The notes under the pieces were generated by a model. It worked only from the letters and a program-made list of their open reading frames with translations. It had not been told where the DNA came from and searched no databases. Below are positions 7,842 to 13,692 of a stretch of 16,204 bases of DNA, one piece after another. Every line of letters starts with the position of its first letter. Position 1 is the stretch's first letter. The translations under genes were made by a program, and so were the position numbers. Origin of the DNA: an uncultured Blautia sp. Lineage in GTDB: Bacteria; Bacillota; Clostridia; Lachnospirales; Lachnospiraceae. Location of the stretch: NCBI GenBank assembly GCA_900539525.1, contig UQCM01000062.1, positions 1 to 16,204 of the forward strand, read 5' to 3'.

Positions 7842-8435
7842 CTACTTTGTTTCTTCCTCGGAATCCTCTAATGTCGCCTTAAAGGAACTCAGGAAATGCA
7901 TATAGTCCTCGCTGTCAACAAATTCCTTCACATCTAAGTCTTCACACTGAAGACCTTTTCTAAAATTCACCTTCACTGCATAAACCATATTTTTATCAGA
8001 TGGTTCCGTAAGCACTAATCGTATCTCACACTCATGAATCTCATCTGCTTTTCCCCAGTCTCTAAATACCTTAGATCCTTTGTAATCGCCAATCGTAATA
8101 TGTTCAAAATCACTGAAACCTTCTCCGTAGTAATCAGCCTCACGCACTACAGTAGAACTTTTCGAATTCTCGTGGAAATATACAATTTCGATTAACGTAT
8201 CGTTCTCTTGATTTTCAAGTTCTAACGTGTTTGTATCTGACGTTTTTTCCTGATAGCCTAACTCCTTGGCAATCTCAAAACTGATCGTTGCGTCATCTTT
8301 CTCATGTGTATAAGTATCTACCTCTTTTTTATATCCGTTACCTTTTGCATTTCCCTCTTTCGAGCCACATGCACAAAGTCCAACAAGCATAACCGCTATC
8401 AGAAATACCGATAAACTTCTATATGTTTTCATCAT
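7842..8435 (-). CDS. lipoprotein, small PsbP-like or DUF-type fold (about 197 aa)
   Basis: The start at 8435 is favoured: GGGAGGAAGG lies just upstream, whereas an ATG at 8450 has no ribosome binding site. The signal peptide ends in lipobox LCAC (Cys23 from this start), followed by a Gly/Lys/Asn linker. The mature domain (about 45-190) alternates beta strands and helices: ISFEIAKELGYQE, LIEIVYFHENS, HITIGDYKGSKVF, YAVKVNFRKG and a closing helix FLSSFKATLED. This layout recalls PsbP-like or DUF4367-type sensor lipoproteins and the N-terminal domain of the 492-aa lipoprotein here; the relation is judged by eye. It should be anchored on the outer face of the membrane. The DUF3592 gene ends 22 nt upstream and 116 nt separate it from the next gene. 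Function unknown. Confidence 0.85.
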   Translation of the reverse strand: MMKTYRSLSVFLIAVMLVGLCACGSKEGNAKGNGYKKEVDTYTHEKDDATISFEIAKELGYQEKTSDTNTLELENQENDTLIEIVYFHENSKSSTVVREADYYGEGFSDFEHITIGDYKGSKVFRDWGKADEIHECEIRLVLTEPSDKNMVYAVKVNFRKGLQCEDLDVKEFVDSEDYMHFLSSFKATLEDSEEETK

Positions 8436-8457
8436 GTTCCTTCCTCCCATTCCATGC

Positions 8458-8940
8458 TTACAGTCTTCTACCTTCTTTTTCTTCTCGGCGATACTTAATA
8501 AGATCTTTACTTATTACGACGAAACCAATGATACCTAGCGGAATCATTACTGCAAATCCAAAGAAATAAATCGGAGTTGGTCCTGGTTCCAGTTTATATG
8601 TTCCCTTTGAATTCCTGTAAACCGTAATCTGTACGGTATCTCCTCTCCTCATTTCTTTATAGTAAATCTTAGAATCATCATATGTCGTTCCATCGATTTC
8701 ATAAGTAAATCTTACCTTATATTCTTCTTTTCGCTCTCCATTATTATCTTTTTCTTTCGATTGTTCACAACTATAAACAGTTGCATGAAGTGTTCGAACA
8801 TCCGTAGAATTCTTATACTCCAAGCTTTCGTGCTTTGTATAGATCATACCGCCAATTCCTGCGATAATAATGATAATACTCAAAATCAAAGCACCGATTG
8901 TTTCTTTATGCTGCTTTTCTTCAGATGGAAGTCTATACAT
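8458..8940 (-). CDS. DUF3592-like small membrane protein (160 aa)
   Basis: Two transmembrane helices (about 15-34 and 123-145) flank a soluble loop of about 85 residues with strands HATVYSCEQS, EYKVRFTYEIDGTTYDD and GDTVQITVYRNSKGTYKL, the pattern of DUF3592 domains (a YxFxVdGxxY-type core with a TVxVxY strand). The tail is highly basic and acidic (RREEKEGRRL) and probably cytoplasmic, which puts the loop outside. AGGAGG lies about 7 nt before the ATG. It follows the SPFH gene after 21 nt and precedes a lipoprotein gene by 22 nt, so it is clearly in the same operon. DUF3592 proteins have no established function; the context suggests an envelope role. Confidence 0.85.
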   Translation of the reverse strand: MYRLPSEEKQHKETIGALILSIIIIIAGIGGMIYTKHESLEYKNSTDVRTLHATVYSCEQSKEKDNNGERKEEYKVRFTYEIDGTTYDDSKIYYKEMRRGDTVQITVYRNSKGTYKLEPGPTPIYFFGFAVMIPLGIIGFVVISKDLIKYRREEKEGRRL

Positions 8941-8961
8941 AAGAATTCCTCCTCTCCTATG

Positions 8962-10392
8962 CTACTTTCTGTCGTTTGCGTCAAAGATGTCGCCACATTC
9001 TGGGCAGAATTTTGGTGGGTGTGCTGGATCTTCCGGTTCCCATCCACACTTATCGCAACGATAAAGAGGTACTCCCTCTGGTTTCTTTGCTCCACAATTC
9101 TGACAAAACTTACCTTTATTTACCGTTCCACAAGAACAGGTCCATACATCATCCGCAACCGGTTTTGGTGATCCACATTCCGGACAGAACTTACCAGTCG
9201 CTGTAGCACCACACTTACATTTCCATGCACCTGGTGCCGGCTCAGGTTCTGGCTTCTTTGATCCACAGTTCGGGCAGAAATTTCCATTTACCACTGTGCC
9301 ACAAGCACATTTCCATCCATCTGCTGCCGGTGCTGCCTGTTGAGCTGCCTGCTGCTGCGCCGCCATCTGCTGCGCCTGCTGTTGCTGTCCCATAGCAAAT
9401 AAATTCTGTGCATTCATGCCGCCGCCTTGGTTCATTGCCATACCCATGCCCATGAATCCGGTCATAGCACCTGCCTCATTACCTGCTGCTGTCTTCATTG
9501 CATCTGCCTGTGCTCCAACCAGTGTTGCTGCTGCCATCGTAGGGTCACGCATGATTGCTGTACGCTGTGCCTGTTTAATGAGTTCTGCATCTTCATCTGG
9601 AAGAGTTACAGAGCCAAGTGCAATACTTACAACCTTTAATCCTCGAAGTGCGCCCCATTTTTCTGAAAGCGCTGTGTTCATCGCATTTTCAAGATCGGTA
9701 TTATGAGTCACGATCTGATTCGGACGAAGTTCTAATTCAGACAAATGTCCAAATGCAGGCTGCAAAGCAGAGATAAACTCTGTTTTAAGAGTCGCGTCTA
9801 ATTCCTCACGTGAATATTCCTGTTCTACGTTTCCACAAACATTGGAATAGAATAACAGTGGATCGGCAATTTTGTAAGAATATACACCAGAACAACGAAT
9901 GGCTACGTCAATATCGAGTCCGATCTTCGAATCTACTACGCGGAACGGAACCGGATTCGGTGTACCAAAACGGTTTTCCAGAATTTCCTTTGTATTAAAA
10001 TAGTAAACTCTCTGATCTTTTCCCGTATCTCCACCATAAGTAAAACGTTTTCCTACCGTCTTAAATGTTTCTTTGATACTTTCGCCAAGATTTCCTGCAA
10101 AAATAGATGGTTCGCTTGAGGTATCATAAGTGAATTCACCTGGTTCTGCGCAGACTTCTACGACCTTACCCTGTTCCACGATGATCATACACTGTCCATC
10201 TGCTACCGCAATACCCGAACCGTTTGAAATGATATTGTCATTCCCTTTTGTGTTCGAAGAACGTCCCGTAACACGTTTCTGCCCTTTAGTAACAAGTACC
10301 TCCTTTGGCATAGATTCACAGTAGAAAAACTCTTTCCATTGATCAGCGAGAGTGCCTCCGACAGCACCCATACCTGCTTTAATAAGTCCCAT
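8962..10392 (-). CDS. SPFH-domain protein with four C-terminal zinc ribbons, YdjI-like (476 aa)
   Basis: Residues about 20-310 form the virion-core-like SPFH region seen in B. subtilis YdjI: EFFYCESMPKEVLV, a DGQCMIIVEQGKVVEVC strand pair, GEFTYDT, DIDVAIRCSGVYSYKI, and a helical end with PDEDAELIKQAQR. A Met/Gly-rich stretch (312-335) and a Gln/Ala linker (336-356) follow. Then come four zinc ribbons: C362/C364/C373/C376, C392/C394/C403/C406, C419/C421/C430/C433 and C446/C449/C463/C466. The first three are near-copies (CxCx8CxxC), spaced 27-30 residues. SPFH proteins oligomerise on membranes and organise fluid or raft-like domains; there is no transmembrane helix here, so attachment is probably peripheral. 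AAAGGAG precedes the ATG. An 89-nt gap with a 12-bp palindrome separates it from the lipoprotein gene upstream, and the DUF3592 gene starts 21 nt downstream. Confidence 0.92.
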   Translation of the reverse strand: MGLIKAGMGAVGGTLADQWKEFFYCESMPKEVLVTKGQKRVTGRSSNTKGNDNIISNGSGIAVADGQCMIIVEQGKVVEVCAEPGEFTYDTSSEPSIFAGNLGESIKETFKTVGKRFTYGGDTGKDQRVYYFNTKEILENRFGTPNPVPFRVVDSKIGLDIDVAIRCSGVYSYKIADPLLFYSNVCGNVEQEYSREELDATLKTEFISALQPAFGHLSELELRPNQIVTHNTDLENAMNTALSEKWGALRGLKVVSIALGSVTLPDEDAELIKQAQRTAIMRDPTMAAATLVGAQADAMKTAAGNEAGAMTGFMGMGMAMNQGGGMNAQNLFAMGQQQQAQQMAAQQQAAQQAAPAADGWKCACGTVVNGNFCPNCGSKKPEPEPAPGAWKCKCGATATGKFCPECGSPKPVADDVWTCSCGTVNKGKFCQNCGAKKPEGVPLYRCDKCGWEPEDPAHPPKFCPECGDIFDANDRK

Positions 10393-10443
10393 AACAATTG
10401 CTCCTTTCCTCTTAAAAAATGATCTTCTCTATGTTTTCCGTTC

Positions 10444-10455
10444 TCTGCCGGCAGA
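10444..10455. repeat. 12-bp perfect palindrome upstream of the SPFH gene
   Basis: TCTGCCGGCAGA is perfectly self-complementary and lies about 52 nt before the SPFH start, between that gene and the preceding lipoprotein gene. It has no loop or T-run, so it is not a terminator. It may be an operator half-site pair or chance. Most of it (TGCCGGCAGAT) recurs in the terminator stem at 474-509. Confidence 0.3.
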
Positions 10456-10481
10456 TCACAAATAAAATTTCATTTCATCAT

Positions 10482-11402
10482 TTAATATATAATATTCCAT
10501 GCATCTCCTATAACATCATAGGCGTAAATCCGGTTATCACAGACACCGTAAAGCTGTTCCCGTACGAACTGGTACTCTCCATCGGTTCCTAATTCAAACA
10601 ACATGCAACTGCCTCCATCTATCTCATCTGTATTACCGATGTACATAAGGCTCATGCCATTTTCAAGTGCTTGTCTGACCTCATCGATTTCATATAACAT
10701 TTCCAATGCAATCTCTATTGACTGCCCATCAGGGAAATCCTCGTATACGGTAAAGTCATACACGTCCTCAAGCTCTGCCAGATGTCCATCCCTTAATGAA
10801 ATGGAAGGTCGAAATTCTATTGCGCCTCCGCCATCTGTAACTGTGACTAGCACATTAGAATAAATTTCACTGAAATTGCATTTCAGTATAAGAACTTCTC
10901 CCGGCTTTCCGGTAAATAGTGACTTGCTTTTATCATCTGCATATACACCTTCTTCCGTAATCTCAGAAGCATACACCATAATCTGTCCCTTTTTGTTTGG
11001 TGGTACGATTGCGTACAATTCCTGTCCTTCTGTCATAAAACAGTCTGCATCCATTAAAAACGGATACTTTTCCATAAACAAACCTGCCTCCAAATAATTA
11101 GACAACTCTGTCATGTGAAGTTCACTGTCTACGTAACCCAGGAAAGACACTCCAGCTCCATATCCGTTCTCGGCAATCTGCTGCTGTAATACTGCAAGTT
11201 CTGACTCTTCAGCTTCTGCCTTACCACTTTCTGGTGTTTTATGATTGTCTGGTATCTTATTGTCATCTGGTATCGTAACATGGTTGCCTTCCTGTTGTTT
11301 GTTGGTATCTGAATTGTTTTTTCCTGGTTTCAATTCACAGCCACACAATACACTGATAAGTAATATCACGATTCCAAATCGTAATGGGAAATGCTTCATC
11401 AT
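10482..11402 (-). CDS. lipoprotein of unknown function (306 aa)
   Basis: A signal peptide with lipobox LCGC gives lipidated Cys22. It is followed by a hydrophilic linker (about 23-68) rich in Asn, Lys, Asp and Pro, with repeated IPDDNKIPDNHKTPE-like units. The mature domain (about 75-306) is acidic and beta-rich, with VLILKCNFSEIYSNVLVTVTD and RPSISLRDGHLAELEDVYDF. No family or catalytic motif is recognised. AGGAGG lies 5 nt before the tandem ATGATG start. It is the second gene of the island, 102 nt behind the degenerate receiver gene, with a perfect 11-bp inverted repeat in the gap. It is expected on the outer face of the membrane, so it could sense or stabilise the envelope. Confidence 0.88.
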   Translation of the reverse strand: MMKHFPLRFGIVILLISVLCGCELKPGKNNSDTNKQQEGNHVTIPDDNKIPDNHKTPESGKAEAEESELAVLQQQIAENGYGAGVSFLGYVDSELHMTELSNYLEAGLFMEKYPFLMDADCFMTEGQELYAIVPPNKKGQIMVYASEITEEGVYADDKSKSLFTGKPGEVLILKCNFSEIYSNVLVTVTDGGGAIEFRPSISLRDGHLAELEDVYDFTVYEDFPDGQSIEIALEMLYEIDEVRQALENGMSLMYIGNTDEIDGGSCMLFELGTDGEYQFVREQLYGVCDNRIYAYDVIGDAWNIIY

Positions 11403-11439
11403 GCATTCCTCCTAATCCATCTCATTCTTTTCTGGCTTT

Positions 11440-11482
11440 CTCCAAAACAGGAACCCCCCGATCTTTGTTTGCTGTTTTGGAG
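11440..11482. repeat. perfect 11-bp inverted repeat in an operon gap
   Basis: CTCCAAAACAG (11440-11450) and CTGTTTTGGAG (11472-11482) are exact reverse complements around a 21-nt loop holding six consecutive C (G on the minus strand). On the minus transcript the hairpin is followed by GAAAGCCAG, not U residues, so it is not a standard terminator. It lies 37 nt before the lipoprotein start and may be an RNA-stability or attenuation element. Confidence 0.55.
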
Positions 11483-11504
11483 CAAGTCCAATAAGTTTTC
11501 CGTC

Positions 11505-11888
11505 TTACATCGCATAAATCTGATCCATCAGATATTCGGCAGTCATAGAACCGTAGAAAAACTGATCAATAAGACCATTTTTCTTGGCATCCCGAATGTC
11601 CTTTGCTGCTTGTCTCTCCGTGTTAGAATCTACGATGAGGGCAATTTTACACTCTGGACACACTGCCTTTACCTGCTCCCGGAGGTTCAACCTCTCATCA
11701 AGTTTCCAAGGAGTATAGCTGGTTACTTCCATTATAAGCACATACGGTTTGTACACTTGACATAATTCCAGTGTATCTTTTGGAGACTCTGTACGTATCA
11801 CATCGATATCATAACCCGAACTTCTGAAGGCGATCGCTACGGAGTCGGCAAACAGAAAATTCTGCATATCCACCACTATTTTTCGCAT
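11505..11888 (-). CDS. degenerate (pseudo-)receiver domain protein (127 aa)
   Basis: Length and strand pattern fit a single CheY-like receiver domain: MRKIVVDMQ (strand 1, D7), YVLIMEV (strand 3), KIALIVDS (strand 4) and GLIDQFFYGS (strand 5). The key residues differ from an active receiver. The phosphorylatable Asp is replaced by Glu54 in LIMEV, the same residue number as Asp54 of the response regulator encoded just upstream. The Thr/Ser after strand 4 is Asp87 and the conserved Lys after strand 5 is Tyr112. There is no DNA-binding domain. I infer a phosphorylation-independent receiver acting by protein contact, possibly locked in an active-like state by Glu. It opens the zinc-ribbon/SPFH operon behind its own promoter; GGAAAGGGGGAAGG precedes the ATG. 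The receiver fold is judged from the pattern alone. Confidence 0.8.
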   Translation of the reverse strand: MRKIVVDMQNFLFADSVAIAFRSSGYDIDVIRTESPKDTLELCQVYKPYVLIMEVTSYTPWKLDERLNLREQVKAVCPECKIALIVDSNTERQAAKDIRDAKKNGLIDQFFYGSMTAEYLMDQIYAM

Positions 11889-11950
11889 CGAGCCTTCCCC
11901 CTTTCCTAAGCGATATATCCGATGTGTGTGACATCTTACTTCTTGATGTT

Positions 11951-11979
11951 ATTGTAGCAAAAAGCCATCAACTTGTCTG
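11951..11979 (-). promoter_or_regulatory. extended -10 promoter of the island
   Basis: On the minus strand TGCTACAAT gives an extended -10 (TACAAT at 11951-11956, TG at 11958-11959). The position 17 bp upstream holds CAGACA (11974-11979), a 4/6 match to TTGACA. Transcription should start near 11944, about 55 nt before the pseudo-receiver ATG, right behind the terminator of the regulator operon. Confidence 0.6.
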
Positions 11980-11998
11980 TCCTCAAAAGTGTGGACAA
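11973..11998. promoter_or_regulatory. dyad overlapping the -35, candidate response-regulator site
   Basis: TGTCC (11978-11982) and GGACA (11993-11997) form a 5-bp inverted repeat with a 10-nt spacer, flanked by further TTGTC/GACAA. Its centre is about 43 nt upstream of the inferred start, overlapping the weak -35. This is the placement of a class II activator. The NarL-type regulator encoded next door is the obvious candidate, but binding is inference. Confidence 0.35.
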
Positions 11999-12030
11999 AT
12001 GCATTATTTATTCCGAGTTTACAGAATTTT

Positions 12031-12072
12031 AAAAAAACCGTTCCACCAAATCATATTGGCAAAACGGTTTTG
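12031..12072 (-). terminator. rho-independent terminator of the regulator operon
   Basis: The minus strand forms AAAACCGTT...AACGGTTTT with an inner GCCA/TGGT-type pairing, followed by a run of seven T (12031-12037 on the plus strand as A). It starts 3 nt behind the stop of the response-regulator gene. Confidence 0.85.
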
Positions 12073-12074
12073 TC

Positions 12075-12722
12075 TTAATTATCTTCCATTGTTTCAAGCG
12101 GATTACCCGGAACTACTAATCGCTTACTAACTGCCGCCACCATCAGGCGATTGCGATTCGGATAGCCTGTTTTCTCCAGCATACGATTAATATAAGTACG
12201 CACTGAGGATTCTGCCACATGAAGACTGGTTGCAATTTCTGCATTGGTCTTCCCCTCACACAGCAAACGCAAGGTTCTCATCTCCTGTTCAGACAAGTCG
12301 CAGGAAAGTACTTTTCCAAACTGCACTGACGGTACTCTGTCGGGCCAGAAATGCTCACCATGAAGCGTTCCCGCAATCACACCGACCAAATCCCTAGATG
12401 GAGAATCCTTGTACCAGAAGCTGTCCGCACCAATTTTTCTTGCCCGGTCCAGAAAACGCCCCTCCAGCATCGAGGTTACCATCACAATCTTAATCCGAGG
12501 GTAGAACTTCTTGATCGACTCCGCTGCGCTTAGACCATCCGAATCATTTTCTGTACAAATATCCATCAAAATCAAATCGATATGCCCCTCACCACATCGA
12601 GCAAGTGCTGCATCTGCACGCGTTAATACACCTGCCACTTCACATTCACCACTTTTTTCCACACAAGAACACAAATACATACGGACAAGTGCCTGATCCT
12701 CAACAATTAGTATCTTTTTCAC
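12075..12722 (-). CDS. NarL/LuxR-family response regulator (215 aa)
   Basis: A full receiver domain (1-120) has acidic E8/D9, phosphoacceptor D54 (LILMDI), T83 (VMVTS) and K105 (FWYKD). The C-terminal LuxR-type helix-turn-helix spans about 143-200: LSEQEMRTLRLLCEGKTNAE, then IATSLHVAESSVRTYINRML. It is thus a complete cytoplasmic DNA-binding regulator of the NarL class. The start codon is GTG with GGGGATGAAG a few bases upstream. It lies 25 nt behind the histidine kinase gene, its likely phosphodonor, and ends at a strong terminator. The promoter of the zinc-ribbon/SPFH island begins about 120 nt further on and carries a dyad at an activator position, so this operon is its probable target. 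Confidence 0.95.
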   Translation of the reverse strand: MKKILIVEDQALVRMYLCSCVEKSGECEVAGVLTRADAALARCGEGHIDLILMDICTENDSDGLSAAESIKKFYPRIKIVMVTSMLEGRFLDRARKIGADSFWYKDSPSRDLVGVIAGTLHGEHFWPDRVPSVQFGKVLSCDLSEQEMRTLRLLCEGKTNAEIATSLHVAESSVRTYINRMLEKTGYPNRNRLMVAAVSKRLVVPGNPLETMEDN

Positions 12723-12747
12723 TACTCTTCATCCCCTTTCTCAGAGT

Positions 12748-13692
12748 CTAGTTCTTTGGTACATCTATTATCAAAGAAAACTCTGGCAGGCTCTGTACAA
12801 CCATCGTACCTCCTGCTGCCTCTATCCGATGACGCAAATTGGTAAGACCTCCGCCTTCCATAATCGTTTGCTCCGGTTGCTTGCCATTATTTCCTATCAT
12901 CACCATATAATTGTCAGCATTGTTCCAAATGTTTATCTCAAGTTCCGTTGCCTGTGCATACTGGATTGCGTTATTCAGACAGACCTGCATCGCAACATAC
13001 ATCAAATCTGCCGTGCTTCCCTTCGGCTCTTCCCCTTTCATCCGTACCATCACACCACTACTCTTCGCATCGTGAAACAGTTTTTCCTTTGCTGATAATA
13101 GAGCCGCTTCTCGAAAGGCAATACTTTTTCCCCATTCCTGAAGCACCATTCCTGCATCCACCTCACCTAGATCTCCGGCAAGATACTGCTTTGTTACCGT
13201 AATGCAGGCAGCCAGACTATCATGCATCGCAGATTTCGCAGCCAACAGTTCTTTTTCCCTGGCAACCGCCTCAACATTTTCAGAAAGCTCACGAAGCTTC
13301 TTTGCATCTTCTTCGAGCTTCCTATTATCATCTGCAAGCTGCACCAGCGCCCGGTGTAATTCTGTAATATCAGCAGCTGTAAGCTGGGTATAGACTTCTC
13401 CATACCGGTCTGTTACTTTCGTCCATTCAAATTGCCATACTGTCTTATCCGGGAAACGATACGTATCCGCCATATCCGAAAGCCTTACCACACCATCTGG
13501 TGGTGAGGCAAGCGAAATCTTCACCTCACCAAGATATTGCATATCACTTTGGAACAGATATTGACTCAGACGATACATCTGCCGATTGCAAAGCACAATT
13601 CCTCCAAGATTGTCAAAGAAGCATACTGCTGTCGGAAGCTGATCAAAGCTTTCTTTAATTGCATTCACTCGGAGCTTTTTCCATTTACCCAT
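12748..13692 (-). CDS. soluble sensor histidine kinase, PAS plus HPK7-like core (314 aa)
   Basis: The ATG at 13692 is chosen because GGAGGCGGGG lies about 8 nt upstream; a TTG at 13707 would add five residues but lacks such a site. A PAS-like domain (about 10-112) precedes a coiled coil (about 113-152). The phosphoacceptor helix has H157-D158 in AMHDSLAA, the HD-x-L form of NarX/DesK-type kinases. The ATPase domain shows an N-box LNNAIQYA (239-246), a G1 box GNNG (267-270) and a G2 box GGGLTNLRHRI. The usual G1 Asp is Asn here, which may lower ATP affinity. There is no transmembrane segment, so it must receive its signal from a partner. It overlaps the stop of the 7TM gene by 8 nt (ATGGGTAA), implying translational coupling, and the response regulator follows 25 nt later. 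Confidence 0.92.
   Translation of the reverse strand: MGKWKKLRVNAIKESFDQLPTAVCFFDNLGGIVLCNRQMYRLSQYLFQSDMQYLGEVKISLASPPDGVVRLSDMADTYRFPDKTVWQFEWTKVTDRYGEVYTQLTAADITELHRALVQLADDNRKLEEDAKKLRELSENVEAVAREKELLAAKSAMHDSLAACITVTKQYLAGDLGEVDAGMVLQEWGKSIAFREAALLSAKEKLFHDAKSSGVMVRMKGEEPKGSTADLMYVAMQVCLNNAIQYAQATELEINIWNNADNYMVMIGNNGKQPEQTIMEGGGLTNLRHRIEAAGGTMVVQSLPEFSLIIDVPKN

Noticed and set aside
9110..9320. Regularly spaced similar segments resembling a repeat array or CRISPR
   Set aside because: They are the coding repeats of the zinc ribbons, about 81-90 bp apart, in one reading frame; there are no constant short repeats.
9302..9395. Gln/Ala-rich GCTGCC/CTGCTG repeats resembling a microsatellite
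   Set aside because: They encode the Gln/Ala linker of the SPFH protein and are interrupted by varied codons; there is no regular array.
9416..9706. Plus-strand frame of 96 codons within the SPFH gene
   Set aside because: It is antisense to a well-supported conserved gene and has no ribosome binding site or recognisable motif.
10393..10481. Separate promoter for the SPFH gene
   Set aside because: A TTGTGA is present, but no acceptable -10 lies at 16-18 bp.
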